Source: Thermococcus henrietii (GTDB lineage Archaea > Methanobacteriota_B > Thermococci > Thermococcales > Thermococcaceae). From it: 64,000 nt of DNA. The position numbers and the translations under genes are program-made. Every line of letters begins with the position of its first letter. Positions within the stretch are counted from its first letter, which is position 1. This document shows, one piece after another, positions 9,038 through 18,150 of the stretch. The notes beneath the pieces are model-generated. The model did no database searches and had not been told where the DNA came from. It saw only the letters and a list, made by a program, of their open reading frames with translations. The stretch is taken from the NCBI RefSeq assembly GCF_900198835.1, contig NZ_LT900021.1:1-64000 (forward strand), read 5' to 3'.

Positions 9038-10165
9038 TCACTCGATGTCCTCGAAGCGCTCCTCAAGCCTCTTCAGCACGCCCGGCAGGGTGGTGTACTC
9101 CATGTCCTCGAGCGGGAGCCTGTGGGGCTCGAACGGGCCGTGCCTGCGCATGTACTCGGTTATCTCAAGGGCCTTCTGCCTGGCGTAGTCGTAGGCCGGG
9201 TCGTCGAAGAGGTCAACCGGACCGACGAGCTTTCCTTCGGGGCTTATCTGCCAGCCGAGCGCGACAACCCTCGGTGGGCCGTCGAACCTGGTCGGGTTGG
9301 CGTAGTTCATCGGAACGGGCATTATCGGGCCGTTGTGAGAGCCTCTCATCCATCCGCTGACGAGGTGCGGGAAGGCGAAGGGCTCGAGGACCTCACCAAG
9401 GGCAGGAAGTCCGCTCTGGGCCCTGACTATAGCGACCGGGTCGTCCTTGCCAACGTACTCGCCGGCAATCTCATAGAGCTTCTCGGTGCTGACAACAGCT
9501 ACCGGCTCGTCCTTCGGGAGCGGGTGGCCTTCCTTCGGGTAAACGCGCTTGATGACGTACCTGCTCTTGGCTCCAATGAGCGCGAGAAGGTCGTAGACCT
9601 CCTCCGGGGTGTTGAGGATGACGCGCTTGTGCTTGAGGATGTCCCAGACCTCGAAGCGGAAGCCGGCGTGCATCTTGGGGTCGATGACCAGACCAGCGGT
9701 GTTGAACGGGTCGGCGAACATCCTGAATATCGGCAGGTTAAAGGCTCCGGGCTCGGTCTTGTCCATGTGGAAGGTCACTATCGGCTCGCTCTTCCTGAGG
9801 GTAATCTCCATCTCGGCAACGCCCGGGCCCATTCCGCGGACGTTTCCGCTGAAGGCGTCCTTGAGAAGGTCCTGACCGGCGCCGTAGAGGCCGAGCTCCT
9901 TGGCGACCTTGGTTGCCTCCTCGAAGGCCTTCCAGGCGAGCCCGTGAACCTCTGGACTGTCAACGCCCTTCTTGTGGGTCATTATCAGCTGGAGGTCGTC
10001 GCCCGCGTAGGCCACGTAGAAGTCGATTATCGTCCCTTCCTCCTTGGCCTTGGCAAGGACTTCCTCCGCGGTTTCTATCAGCTGCGGGTGCACCCTGGAG
10101 TGCCCCGGCCAGCCACCTATGTCGGCCTTAATTACGCTAATCGTTATCTTTTCTCCAACGGCCAT
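9038..10165 (-). CDS. fbp: Bifunctional fructose-1,6-bisphosphate aldolase/phosphatase
   Basis: The 375-residue protein starts MAVGEKITISVIKADIGGWP and is nearly colinear with T. kodakarensis Fbp (TK2164), the archaeal type V enzyme that condenses triose phosphates and dephosphorylates the product to fructose 6-phosphate in gluconeogenesis. Clusters of acidic metal ligands (AGDDLQ, AGQDLLKDAFSGN, HMDKTEPGAF) and the SGWMRGSHNGPIMPV stretch are all present. The frame runs 18 codons further upstream, but GGTGG before the ATG at 10165 and family length fix this start. It is the gluconeogenic counterpart to the adjacent GAPOR gene. Expression is expected to be higher on gluconeogenic substrates. 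Confidence 0.96.
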   Translation of the reverse strand: MAVGEKITISVIKADIGGWPGHSRVHPQLIETAEEVLAKAKEEGTIIDFYVAYAGDDLQLIMTHKKGVDSPEVHGLAWKAFEEATKVAKELGLYGAGQDLLKDAFSGNVRGMGPGVAEMEITLRKSEPIVTFHMDKTEPGAFNLPIFRMFADPFNTAGLVIDPKMHAGFRFEVWDILKHKRVILNTPEEVYDLLALIGAKSRYVIKRVYPKEGHPLPKDEPVAVVSTEKLYEIAGEYVGKDDPVAIVRAQSGLPALGEVLEPFAFPHLVSGWMRGSHNGPIMPVPMNYANPTRFDGPPRVVALGWQISPEGKLVGPVDLFDDPAYDYARQKALEITEYMRRHGPFEPHRLPLEDMEYTTLPGVLKRLEERFEDIE

Positions 10166-10255
10166 GGCAACCACCCGACGAGAATAGGGAGTTTTATGCT
10201 TATAAAACGTTAATATCACCGTAGATGATACGGGGAGCCTAAAAATTGAAAGGGT

Positions 10256-10492
10256 TCACTCACAGATATCGGTCCAACCGAACTGTTCCCTAACGACCTT
10301 GATGAGGTTCTTGAGCTCGTCCTTCTTGATGTTGACGCTCGAGCTTGCACCAACGAGGGCTATGATGCCGTGGACTTCCTCCTGGAGCTGTATAACGTCG
10401 TCGTGGACCTTGACAACCCTGAGTTCCCTCCTCGCGGTCTCGTCCTCCCCAATCTTGAACTTGTCTTTTCCAATGACGATTGGCTCCTCCAT
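10256..10492 (-). CDS. Small conserved-looking protein, function unknown
   Basis: It encodes 78 residues starting MEEPIVIGKDKFKIGEDET, mixed charged and beta-strand-like with a VHGIIALVG hydrophobic patch, no cysteine pair and no membrane helix. The ATG at 10492 is preferred to the upstream GTG because GGGGTG precedes it with six-base spacing. It is transcribed away from tRNA-Trp, 94 bases away. It could be a small soluble binding protein; no family is recognised. Confidence 0.65.
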   Translation of the reverse strand: MEEPIVIGKDKFKIGEDETARRELRVVKVHDDVIQLQEEVHGIIALVGASSSVNIKKDELKNLIKVVREQFGWTDICE

Positions 10493-10585
10493 CTCCACCA
10501 CCCCATAGTATTTTTGTGTGTCAAAGTTAATAAAACTTCCGGGAGCAAAGTTTATAAACCCGGGACGGTTAAGGTTGAGACGGAC

Positions 10586-10725
10586 GGGGGCGTGGTGTAG
10601 CCTGGTCCATCATCGCGGGCTCCAGAGGTATGAGGACTTGCGGGTTTGCTGATTGGGGATGAGCCTTTGGAGCTCTGACCCGGAGAAACCCGCGGACCGG
10701 GGTTCAAATCCCCGCGCCCCCACCA
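10586..10725 (+). tRNA. tRNA-Trp (CCA) with 62-base intron, CCA encoded
   Basis: A seven-base acceptor stem (GGGGGCG with CGCCCCC), a T arm with TTCAAAT and an encoded terminal CCA (10723-10725) define the ends. The anticodon CCA is at 10622-10624. The anticodon stem GCGGG pairs with CCCGC at 10689-10693 only if 10626-10687 is removed, which places an intron at the canonical 37/38 position. Splicing would follow the archaeal bulge-helix-bulge route. Confidence 0.95.
10626..10687 (+). ncRNA. Box C/D 2'-O-methylation guide within the tRNA-Trp intron
   Basis: Within the intron are a box C-like ATGAGGA (10630-10636), D' CTGA (10649-10652), C'-like GATGAG (10658-10663) and D CTGA (10675-10678). 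The fifth base before D pairs with C34, since GGAGCT pairs across GGCTCC in the anticodon arm. The fifth base before D' pairs with C39, using CGGGTTT against AAACCCG, which spans the intron-exon junction. This matches the known self-guiding pre-tRNA-Trp of Euryarchaeota that modifies positions 34 and 39. Confidence 0.85.
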
Positions 10726-10727
10726 CA

Positions 10728-10800
10728 GAAACTTTGCGAAGGCAAAGTTTCTTTGGTGAAGCTTTTTCCAAAAGCTTCTTCGCCAGCCTTTCCCAAAGGC
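10728..10800 (+). repeat. Three consecutive hairpins in the tRNA-Trp 3' trailer
   Basis: Three perfect inverted repeats follow the tRNA: 10-bp arms at 10728-10737/10742-10751 (GAAACTTTGC), 9-bp arms at 10758-10766/10770-10778 (GAAGCTTTT) and 6-bp arms at 10786-10791/10795-10800 (GCCTTT). Loops are only 3-4 bases. They may help 3'-end formation or termination. A related hairpin lies beside the tRNA-Arg fragment at 33965-33989. Confidence 0.75.
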
Positions 10801-10923
10801 CGTGCAAAAGTTTTCTCCTCTGGCATCTTTAGTAGCTTGGAACAAAGCTTGCTCACCAGTTAGATGTTTTCCTAACCTAAAAACTTTTAACCTTCCATGC
10901 TCTGTTAAGCTTTGGTGTTTACA

Positions 10924-11391
10924 ATGAAGAGCTTTTTGACTGAACAACAGATTAAGATTCTCCGTCTTCGCGCGAGAGGCCTTAAACAGAGCGAGATTGC
11001 CGAGCTCCTCGGCACGAGCAGGGCCAACGTTAGCATACTGGAGAGGCGGGCCCTTGAGAAGATTGAGAAGGCCCGAAACACCCTTTTAATCTGGGAGCAG
11101 ATTAACTCCAAAGTGAGCGTTGATGTGAGGCGGGGAGAGGACATATTCAACGTTCCAGAGAGGCTTTTTGAAAAGGCCGATAAGCTGGGTATAAAAGTTC
11201 CCTACAGTACGGCCGAGATAATAGCGTTCCTAGTCGAGCACGCGCCAGTTGACGACAGGCTGGCGAAGAGGGACTTCACGCTCTTCCTCGACGCCAACGA
11301 CAGGCTTCGCGTCAGCGAGTGTATCCTAGATGATTTTGATGAGATACGGAAGAAGGACCGCAGTAAAGACCCCGTTCAGGGCCATGGCTAA
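10924..11391 (+). CDS. Tfx-family DNA-binding transcriptional regulator
   Basis: The 155-residue protein starts MKSFLTEQQIKILRLRARG and has a classic sigma-like helix-turn-helix (QSEIAELLGTSRANVSILERRA, about residues 24-45), as in the archaeal Tfx regulator first seen at a formylmethanofuran dehydrogenase operon. A C-terminal domain of about 90 residues follows. The ATG at 10924 is preceded by GGTGTTTACA; the open frame begins four codons earlier. Its last 66 bases overlap the end of the convergent lrgB-like gene. The target is unknown. Confidence 0.85.
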   Translation: MKSFLTEQQIKILRLRARGLKQSEIAELLGTSRANVSILERRALEKIEKARNTLLIWEQINSKVSVDVRRGEDIFNVPERLFEKADKLGIKVPYSTAEIIAFLVEHAPVDDRLAKRDFTLFLDANDRLRVSECILDDFDEIRKKDRSKDPVQGHG

Positions 11392-11997
11392 CCCGCTCAC
11401 GGCCCCGGCTAATCCGTCCTCGGTTATTATCCTCGCCGTCCCGAGGCCGTGGGAGGAAACCCCCGTTGCCAAACCCCGCGCTATTCTGTCCCTGACTCCA
11501 AAGACGTCCAGCAACTCCGGCGCGAAGGCGTTGCCGAGCAGTCCGGTCGTTATCACCAGAACCGCCGTCAGCGATGGGATTCCGCCTATCTTTGCGCTCA
11601 CGCCTATGGCTATGGCAGTCGTCACGCTCTTCGGGGCTATGCTTCGAAGAACGGTTTCGCTCGCGCCGAGTAACTGGGCCGTCCAGTAGGCGCTCAGCAC
11701 CGCGGTGGTTCCGCCGATTAAAATTCCCAGCGAGATTTCCTTTGCGTACCTGGCTATGAGTGCCCTGTTCTTGTAGACCGGGATTGCCAGGCTCACGACT
11801 GCCGGTCCGAGCAGGAACTTGAGGAAGACCGCGCTCTCCATGTACGAGTCGTAGGAAACGTTTCCGAGCTTGAGGATTACTGCAATTGTGATTATCGAGA
11901 GCAGAACCGGATTCGTGTAGAACGCCGTTCTCCTCGCGTGGAGCTCCGAGAAGACGTAGAACACCGCGAGCGTTAGGGCTATCCCGTAGGGGTTCAT
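11326..11997 (-). CDS. lrgB: LrgB/CidB-like membrane protein
   Basis: The 223-residue integral membrane protein has about six helices and the family segment IAPKSVTTAIAIGVSAKIGG, with GVSSHGLGTARI toward the C-terminus. In bacteria LrgB works with LrgA as a murein-hydrolase exporter-regulator or in pyruvate/glycolate transport; Archaea lack murein, so small-molecule transport is the better guess here. The ATG at 11997 overlaps the stop of the upstream lrgA-like gene, so they form one operon. Its 3' end runs 66 bases into the convergent Tfx gene. Confidence 0.85.
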   Translation of the reverse strand: MNPYGIALTLAVFYVFSELHARRTAFYTNPVLLSIITIAVILKLGNVSYDSYMESAVFLKFLLGPAVVSLAIPVYKNRALIARYAKEISLGILIGGTTAVLSAYWTAQLLGASETVLRSIAPKSVTTAIAIGVSAKIGGIPSLTAVLVITTGLLGNAFAPELLDVFGVRDRIARGLATGVSSHGLGTARIITEDGLAGAVSGLAMALNGVFTAVLLPYLIKII

Positions 11998-12332
11998 CTC
12001 CGAACGACCTCCACGGTTTTTGCGGTCACGAAGAGGGTAACGACGAAGCTGAGAACCAGCGCGACCGATATTGGAACGAGCTGGGCCTTTATCAGGCCGA
12101 GGTAAGTGACTATCCCGACTCCCGGCGGGATGAAGAGGACGCTCATGTTCTTCACGAAGAGCTCGGCCTCGTTTTCGACCCACTCAAGCTTCACGGCACC
12201 GCTCAGAAGCGCCGAGAGCAGGAACAGCATCCCGAGAACACTACCTGGAACCGGGAGGTGAAGGCCAGAACTGACCATCTCGCCGAGCGCGTAGAAACCG
12301 AATATTATCGCCAGTCCTCGATATGGCTTCAT
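11994..12332 (-). CDS. lrgA: LrgA/CidA-like holin-type membrane protein
   Basis: The 112-residue product begins [20 protein letters not shown] and has four predicted helices with the conserved [17 protein letters not shown] segment of the LrgA/CidA family. The four-base overlap with lrgB makes a two-gene operon. The open frame extends far upstream into the chemotaxis gene's 3' flank, but that part is low-complexity Arg/Leu/Ser sequence and is not plausible protein. No good Shine-Dalgarno is visible, so the start is less certain than the gene. Confidence 0.83.
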   Translation of the reverse strand: MKPYRGLAIIFGFYALGEMVSSGLHLPVPGSVLGMLFLLSALLSGAVKLEWVENEAELFVKNMSVLFIPPGVGIVTYLGLIKAQLVPISVALVLSFVVTLFVTAKTVEVVRR

Positions 12333-12405
12333 GGTTTGGAGTACGCGCTTCTCCAAAAAGACCTTTCGGAAGGGGTTTGGAGAAAGGGAAAATATGGAGA
12401 AGCCG

Positions 12406-14715
12406 TCAGAGTTTGAATTTGCTGATGATGTTTCTGAGCTGTTCAACGATGTTTTTAAGGTCGTTTGCGGCTCTTTCAAGCTCCTCAGTGGCGGCAGTCT
12501 GCTCTTCAACAGCAGAACTAACCTCCTCAGCACTCGCAGTGGTTTCCTCAGCACTCGCAGCCAAATTCTCCAAAGCACGCAACGCCTTATCAACCTCCTC
12601 CTGCGTCCTGAGGACCTGTTCTTTCACTTCGCCCATCCTGCCACTGGCCTCCTGGAGGAGGTCGGCGATGTTCGTGAGGTATGTAACGGTCTCCCTGAGG
12701 GTCTCGGCGCTCTCACCCACGACCCTGACACCTTTCTCGGTTCTCTCCGCGGCGTCCCGAATTTCACTCGTAATCTGGTCGATGATGTTCTTGATATTGT
12801 CAGCGGCCTGTTTGCTCTCCTCCGCAAGCTTTCTAATCTCCTGGGCAACGACTGCAAAGCCTCTACCCGCTTCCCCAGCCCTAGCCGCCTCAATAGCCGC
12901 GTTTAGAGCAAGCAGGTTCGTCTGCTCAGCAATATTCGTAATCACATCCGTAATCTCCTCAATACTCCTACTCATCTCCGCTATCTTGCTGACGGCGCCT
13001 TCAATGTCGTTCATCATCTCCTGGATGCTCTCTATCTGCTGGGCCGAGACCTCGCCCTTCTCCCTGCCTTCGGTGGCGATGTTAACGACTTCGTTAACGG
13101 CCCCTTCAAACTCTTCTATGGCCCTGACGCTTTCGGCGCTGGTTTCTGCTACAAAGCGCATTCCCTCGGTTATTTCGTTGATGTGCTCCTGCTGTCTCTG
13201 TGCTTCAATGCTAACCTGCTGAACCGCCTCATTAACCTGATTAATCGCCTCGGTAACGTCGCTCGATATCTGTGCCAGAACGTTTGCCTTCTTTTCGAGT
13301 TCGTCGGTGACCGCCACTATCTCCCCTATTAGACCCTTGAGCTTGTGGGTTGTGTCGCGGAGGTCCTCAAGGATTTCCCTGAGCTCACCCTTGGCTTCCA
13401 TGCTGAGGCCGTTGCTTAAATCACCCTCGGCAAGGCGTTCGAGTTTTGTCGCTATCGTGTTTAAGGTTCCAACGAGGTCCTTCCCAACCGCCTCAAAAGC
13501 CTTAATCAACGCACCAATCTCATCGTTCTCGAGGTATCTAATCTGTTTGAGCTTTCTGTTCACTTCACTCAGCCGGCCCTCGGCAAGGGCTTGAGCAACC
13601 TCGCGGAGGTTCTCCAGGGGCCTTAGAGTGTCTTTGAGTATCCTGTACGCCAAGACTACCATAAGGGCCCCAATTAAGGCCGCCAGCACTGAGCCTATGA
13701 ACACTTTTCTCACGTTGTCATCAACGACAGCCGATATCTGGGTGTTTATTTTTGTGCTGCTCTCCTTCAAAGCTGAGTTTATGGCCTTGTCCATGGGACC
13801 TGTGAGTTCGTTAAGGGGCACGATTGCCAGAACAATCCATCCCGTCGTTTTCATCCTTTTGTAACCGGCGATTTTTTTGATACCTTGGAACTCGTAAACA
13901 ACCCAACCGGAGTTGTTTCCACTTTTAAGGGCCTCCGCTATTGGTTTGAGTGAAGGAACATCGTAGATGTTTAATTTCTGGACAAGGCTCTGGTTTGGAT
14001 GGACTATTACGGTTCCCTTCTGGTCAATTATGGCTATATAACCGCTCTCACCGAGCTTTATTTGCTTCGCCTGTTCTATGAGCGTGGAAACAAAGACGTC
14101 TATTCCAATAACTCCAACGAACTTTCCATTGACGTAAACGGGCTGGGAGTACGTCACCATCCATTTTCCAGTTGAGGCATCTCTGTAAGGTTCAGTCCAG
14201 ACCGGTCCGTTCTTCTGGACTGCCTCCTGGTACCACGGCCTCTTCCTCGGGTCGTAACCGGCCGGAAGCTTCTGCTCAGGATAAATGTACATGTTACCCG
14301 TAGAGCTACCAAAGTAAACGTTAGCTACGTTTGAGTCAAGGCTTTTGATGGCCTTAAACCTGTTGAGAAGAAACGTCTTGAACTCGGGGTTGTTGGTCCC
14401 GTAGTTTGTATACGCAACCTGGACCGCCTCCGTTGCAATCTCTCCCATCATCTTCATCTTATCAAAGTAGTCGTCAAAGAGCTTGGCGCCCAGCTCCGCC
14501 GACCCAACTGCTATAGTACCTGCCTCCTCAACTATAGGTTTTTCAATTTGCTTGGACATAACCTTGGGAAGTTCCTGGTTCAGTTGTTCATCAAGTGTTT
14601 TATGAATGGTGGAGCGCATGGTTATCGTGGAGTACCCGACTATCGCTGCCCCCAAAACAACCGTGACGAGAACCGCAACGATAAGAGTTGCGGTTATCTT
14701 TTTACGAAATTGCAT
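12406..14715 (-). CDS. Methyl-accepting chemotaxis protein with dCache-type sensor
   Basis: The 769-residue transducer starts [17 protein letters not shown] with a first membrane helix at about 6-28. A long extracytoplasmic sensor follows, with Cache hallmarks ([35 protein letters not shown]), then a second helix near 340-360. After it come a HAMP linker and a long coiled-coil signalling domain with the invariant hairpin tip [19 protein letters not shown]. Such proteins signal through CheA/CheW to the archaellum. GGGGGTG six bases before the ATG at 14715 sets the start. No other che genes are in the window. The Cache type suggests a small organic ligand such as an amino or carboxylic acid. 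Confidence 0.95.
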   Translation of the reverse strand: MQFRKKITATLIVAVLVTVVLGAAIVGYSTITMRSTIHKTLDEQLNQELPKVMSKQIEKPIVEEAGTIAVGSAELGAKLFDDYFDKMKMMGEIATEAVQVAYTNYGTNNPEFKTFLLNRFKAIKSLDSNVANVYFGSSTGNMYIYPEQKLPAGYDPRKRPWYQEAVQKNGPVWTEPYRDASTGKWMVTYSQPVYVNGKFVGVIGIDVFVSTLIEQAKQIKLGESGYIAIIDQKGTVIVHPNQSLVQKLNIYDVPSLKPIAEALKSGNNSGWVVYEFQGIKKIAGYKRMKTTGWIVLAIVPLNELTGPMDKAINSALKESSTKINTQISAVVDDNVRKVFIGSVLAALIGALMVVLAYRILKDTLRPLENLREVAQALAEGRLSEVNRKLKQIRYLENDEIGALIKAFEAVGKDLVGTLNTIATKLERLAEGDLSNGLSMEAKGELREILEDLRDTTHKLKGLIGEIVAVTDELEKKANVLAQISSDVTEAINQVNEAVQQVSIEAQRQQEHINEITEGMRFVAETSAESVRAIEEFEGAVNEVVNIATEGREKGEVSAQQIESIQEMMNDIEGAVSKIAEMSRSIEEITDVITNIAEQTNLLALNAAIEAARAGEAGRGFAVVAQEIRKLAEESKQAADNIKNIIDQITSEIRDAAERTEKGVRVVGESAETLRETVTYLTNIADLLQEASGRMGEVKEQVLRTQEEVDKALRALENLAASAEETTASAEEVSSAVEEQTAATEELERAANDLKNIVEQLRNIISKFKL

Positions 14716-14835
14716 CCCGCGCACCCCCACCACTTAAGTTACAGCTGGGAGAATTACGGCGTTGAAAGTTAAATCGCTTTTGTGTAGGGGGCTGTGTAGG
14801 TGATTACTCTTCAGAAAAGGGAGAAAAGGGCGAAA

Positions 14836-15135
14836 TCAGGTTCTCTCAAGGATGTTGTTCCAGGAGTAACTGGACTCAAGGAGTTCATCCACGGTCAGCC
14901 TCTTCTCACTTACAACCCTGGCGTTGAGTTCCTTCAGGGTTTCGAGGATTTTCTCCCTGGACAGGGTCTCTTCGTCGAATATCACGAAGCCTCTCCCGGT
15001 GTAGCTGTTGAGGAAAGCCCTCCAGACCTCAGCCTTCGTCAGGAGCTCGTACTGCTTTGCCGTTGCAAGCTCCCAGTTCCCCTTATCGAACTGGAGCTCG
15101 AGCCGGGTGAGCTTCGCATTCGGGTTAACGGTCAT
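14836..15135 (-). CDS. Small protein co-transcribed with the Tes-like enzyme
   Basis: It encodes 99 residues starting MTVNPNAKLTRLELQFDKGNW, soluble and alpha/beta in pattern, with no cysteine or membrane helix. GGGGGTGATTGA precedes the ATG. It lies 12 bases downstream of the large radical SAM gene on the same strand, so it is almost certainly in its operon. A partner or lipid-handling role is possible, but no family is recognised. Confidence 0.75.
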   Translation of the reverse strand: MTVNPNAKLTRLELQFDKGNWELATAKQYELLTKAEVWRAFLNSYTGRGFVIFDEETLSREKILETLKELNARVVSEKRLTVDELLESSYSWNNILERT

Positions 15136-15147
15136 TCAATCACCCCC

Positions 15148-16917
15148 TCACTCCTTCGCAAGCCCGAAGTAATCCTCAATGTCGATGTAGGTCTTTCTGT
15201 AAACTTCACTGTTCTTCATCTTCTCAACGAACTCCTTGGTTCTCCTGTACTTGTCGCTCCAGTAGTCCCAGTCGGGGTGGATGGCCTTCCACTCCTCCCA
15301 GGTGTAGCTGAACTGGGCCTGCACCTTGTCTCTGTAGAGCTCGGGAATCACGTTGAACGTACAGAACGGCACCACTCTTCCGTCGGGCATGGCGTAGTGG
15401 ATAACGCAGCGCTCGACGCGCTCGACGTCGTAGTTGTACTCGTCCATAAAGTGCATCATCCCAATGAAGAGCGCGTTCTCGTGGAACTTGCCGAGGGCGT
15501 CGTAGTTGCCGTGCATGAAGGCGTTCTTTATCAGGTCGAGGACCTTGAGGCCCTTCGGAGCGTATTTGTCGTCGTAGAAGCTCTTGAACTTGAGGAATAT
15601 CTCCGCCCCGAGCTTGAGCTTCTGGAGCTTGCCGAGCTTCTTCCACTTCTCTATCTCCTCGGCCTTCTCCTCGAGATACTCGACGAAGCCCTCAACGTCA
15701 AGGAACCTGCTTATTGGGATGACCCTCTTGTGTTCCCGGTCCAGGAAGATGTAGGTCGCGGCCCCACAGCAGTAGTGGCTCGTCATGTAGTAACGTGAAC
15801 CAGTGAACGCCTCGAAGAACCTCGCTATGTGACCTGCTATCGGAATCGGGTACCAGTCGTTCATCTCGATTACGCCGTTGGTCTGCTCCTCTATGCGCCT
15901 TATCGCTCCCGGAATCGTTATTCTAAACCTCTGGCGCTCCTTCTTTGGAACCCTGCCAACGAGGGAAATCGGCTGGAAGTTCACTCCCCTGACGATGTCA
16001 AGGTGGTTGAGACCGAAGTTGATTATGGCCCCAAGCTCGTGGTCGTTGACGTTCCTAATCGTTGTCGGCACGAGGACTATTCCGGGTCCGCCGGCCTTTC
16101 TCACGTTCTCGAAGATGAGCGGAATCTCCCAGTGGTTCTTCCAGTTGGTCTGAGGCGTCATTCCGTCGTAGCTCAGGTAGAGGGTGTTGGTTCCGGCCTC
16201 GCGGATTTTCTTTACGAGTTCGGGCTCGAAGGCGAGCTTTATTCCGTCGGTGTTGAGCTGGACGTGGTCGTAACCTTCTTCCTTCGCAATCCGGATAATC
16301 TCAATCAGGTCGTCGCGGAGGGTCGGTTCTCCTCCGGTGAACTGGACTGCGTTCGCCCCAACCGGGTACTGCTTCTTGGCGTTGCGGAGCATCATTCTAA
16401 TCTGCTCGAGCGTCGGCTCGTAAATCGGCTGACCTTCCTTGGCGTAGAAGAAGCAGTACCAGCACGACAGGTTGCAACGGTTGGTCAGAACGATGTTGAG
16501 CAGGTTCGTATGGGAGCGATGCCGAGCGCATAAACCACAGTCAAAGGGACAGTTGACGCCGGTGTTCTCCACGTTAACGCTCTTGAGCTTGAAATCGTAC
16601 TTCCAGCGCTGGAAGCGGTAATACTGCTCGACACTCTCGTAGTAGAGATCGGTTATCATACCTTCGGGACAGCGCTTGGTTATCCACACTTTACCGTCCC
16701 GCTCCCAGACGAGGGCAGGAACCACGCGCCGGCTTTCCGGGCAGAGGGAGTAGGTCCTATGAGGCAACGGGCCACCGTAACCCCTGCTGGCGGTTTTAAG
16801 CATTCCCTCAAACTCCTCCTCGCTTATTTCAGGGAACTCGACTATATCCCTGACCCTTCTAGTTAGTTGCTCAAACTCTTTCTCACCACTCGGTACCTCA
16901 CCGATGTTCTGGGCCAT
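15148..16917 (-). CDS. tes: Tetraether lipid synthase-like radical SAM enzyme (Tes/GDGT-MAS)
   Basis: The 589-residue protein has an N-terminal domain with Cys59 and Cys83, an unusual extra cluster motif CPFDCGLC (Cys123, Cys127, Cys130), and immediately after it the radical SAM motif CNLSCWYC (Cys148, Cys152, Cys155) followed by FTGGEPTLRDD. The tandem cysteine sets and the CWYCFFYAKEG stretch are the signature of the MJ0619-type family, shown to couple the phytanyl chains of archaeol lipids into macrocyclic archaeol and GDGT tetraethers. Further C-terminal cysteines (CVIHYAMPDG, PFCTFN) may bind another cluster. GGTGATGAACT precedes the ATG. The tetraether role is inferred from family membership and suits a hyperthermophile. 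Confidence 0.78.
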   Translation of the reverse strand: MAQNIGEVPSGEKEFEQLTRRVRDIVEFPEISEEEFEGMLKTASRGYGGPLPHRTYSLCPESRRVVPALVWERDGKVWITKRCPEGMITDLYYESVEQYYRFQRWKYDFKLKSVNVENTGVNCPFDCGLCARHRSHTNLLNIVLTNRCNLSCWYCFFYAKEGQPIYEPTLEQIRMMLRNAKKQYPVGANAVQFTGGEPTLRDDLIEIIRIAKEEGYDHVQLNTDGIKLAFEPELVKKIREAGTNTLYLSYDGMTPQTNWKNHWEIPLIFENVRKAGGPGIVLVPTTIRNVNDHELGAIINFGLNHLDIVRGVNFQPISLVGRVPKKERQRFRITIPGAIRRIEEQTNGVIEMNDWYPIPIAGHIARFFEAFTGSRYYMTSHYCCGAATYIFLDREHKRVIPISRFLDVEGFVEYLEEKAEEIEKWKKLGKLQKLKLGAEIFLKFKSFYDDKYAPKGLKVLDLIKNAFMHGNYDALGKFHENALFIGMMHFMDEYNYDVERVERCVIHYAMPDGRVVPFCTFNVIPELYRDKVQAQFSYTWEEWKAIHPDWDYWSDKYRRTKEFVEKMKNSEVYRKTYIDIEDYFGLAKE

Positions 16918-17062
16918 AGTTCATCACCGCTACACTAAATCCAACGGGGAGGTATAAAAGCTTTTGCGTGGATATGAAGATTTTTCTGCATAGGTATGCC
17001 CCAGATGTGGGAACTCGGGCTAAGGTTAAAAGTCCCTCCACGAAAGCCAGTCGGGTGGTTGA

Positions 17063-17413
17063 ATGCCGGCTCGTGAGATGAGGATGGAGATGTTCGTAAG
17101 AGCCCTTTTGAGAAGGGACTTCAGCAGGGCAAAGGGACACATGGAGAAGCTGATGAAAATAGCGGGCAACGATGAATGGGGTAGGGGTTATTCACGGGCC
17201 GTCGAGGGCATAATGAACGCCCTCAAGGACAACGACGCCGACTCACTTGTCGTCCAGTTGATTTCCAGCAACGACAGGGAGAGGGCCGAGGAGTTGCTCA
17301 AGAACTACTCAAAACTAGCCGGGCAGGACTTTCGTGATAACTATGAGAGGGGTTATTACACCGCGTGGACCGAGTTCTTGAAGGCGTACCTCAGCCAGAA
17401 AACGCTGACGTGA
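17063..17413 (+). CDS. Helical protein upstream of uracil-DNA glycosylase
   Basis: The 116-residue, mostly alpha-helical protein begins MPAREMRMEMFVRALLRRDF and is rich in Arg, Glu, Asn and Tyr, with repeated short helices resembling a TPR-like or small adaptor fold. GGGTGGTTGA lies before the ATG. Its TGA overlaps the ATG of the glycosylase gene, which points to a shared transcript and perhaps a role near DNA repair. The family is not recognised. Confidence 0.75.
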   Translation: MPAREMRMEMFVRALLRRDFSRAKGHMEKLMKIAGNDEWGRGYSRAVEGIMNALKDNDADSLVVQLISSNDRERAEELLKNYSKLAGQDFRDNYERGYYTAWTEFLKAYLSQKTLT

Positions 17414-18006
17414 TGCCTATGGGAAAGGAAGAGCTCATGAAGAAGCTAGAGGAGAGAATCCGAAACTGCCAGAAGTGCCCCCTCGGGGGTCTCAGGACGA
17501 ACGCCGTCCCCGGGGCGGGAAGCTACGACGCCAATGTGATGTTCGTCGGCGAAGCCCCCGGTTACTGGGAGGACCAGAAAGGGTTACCCTTCGTGGGCAG
17601 GGCCGGGAAGGTTCTTGATGAACTTTTAGCTGGGATAGGTCTGAGCAGGGACGAGGTTTACATAACCAACATCGTCAAATGTCGCCCACCGGAAAACCGC
17701 GACCCGACGGAGGAGGAAATCAAAGCTTGCTCCCCCTACCTCGACAGGCAGATTGACATAATAAGGCCGAGGGTCATAGTTCCACTCGGCAGGCACTCGA
17801 TGCGCTACATCCTGGAAAAGTTCGGGTTCAAGCCTGAGCCCATAAGCAAAATCCACGGAGAGACCTTCGAGGCGAGGACTCTCTTTGGGAAGATAATCAT
17901 AATGCCGATGTACCACCCTGCCGCGGCCCTGTATCGGCCCCAAATCAGGGGAGAGCTTGAGAAGGACTTCGTCAAACTGGCAAAAATCCTTGAGAAAATT
18001 AGCTGA
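17413..18006 (+). CDS. Family 4 (Fe-S) uracil-DNA glycosylase
   Basis: The 197-residue enzyme removes uracil from DNA, which arises quickly by cytosine deamination at high temperature. Family 4 features are the N-terminal CQKC pair and later cysteines (VKCRPP, ACSPYL) that bind a 4Fe-4S cluster, the GEAPGYWEDQKGLPFVG catalytic stretch and the HPAAALY motif near the C-terminus. The start could be the ATG at 17413 or 17419; the first overlaps the upstream stop codon and suggests coupling. Confidence 0.92.
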   Translation: MPMGKEELMKKLEERIRNCQKCPLGGLRTNAVPGAGSYDANVMFVGEAPGYWEDQKGLPFVGRAGKVLDELLAGIGLSRDEVYITNIVKCRPPENRDPTEEEIKACSPYLDRQIDIIRPRVIVPLGRHSMRYILEKFGFKPEPISKIHGETFEARTLFGKIIIMPMYHPAAALYRPQIRGELEKDFVKLAKILEKIS

Positions 18007-18150
18007 GTTTTTCTTCACATTTCTGCAAATTTTGCGGTTGTCAGTGTTACGATTTTTCGTTTTATCCTTTTTGTACGAGCCACGCTGGAACGCTTTTGGG
18101 AAAGGTTTTTATTGGTTCAATGTTCTATAATATACTTAGTCGCAACTATA

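Noticed and set aside
10610-10947. Minus-strand frames across tRNA-Trp and its trailer
   Set aside because: They read through the tRNA and hairpins and have no start signal, so they are shadows.
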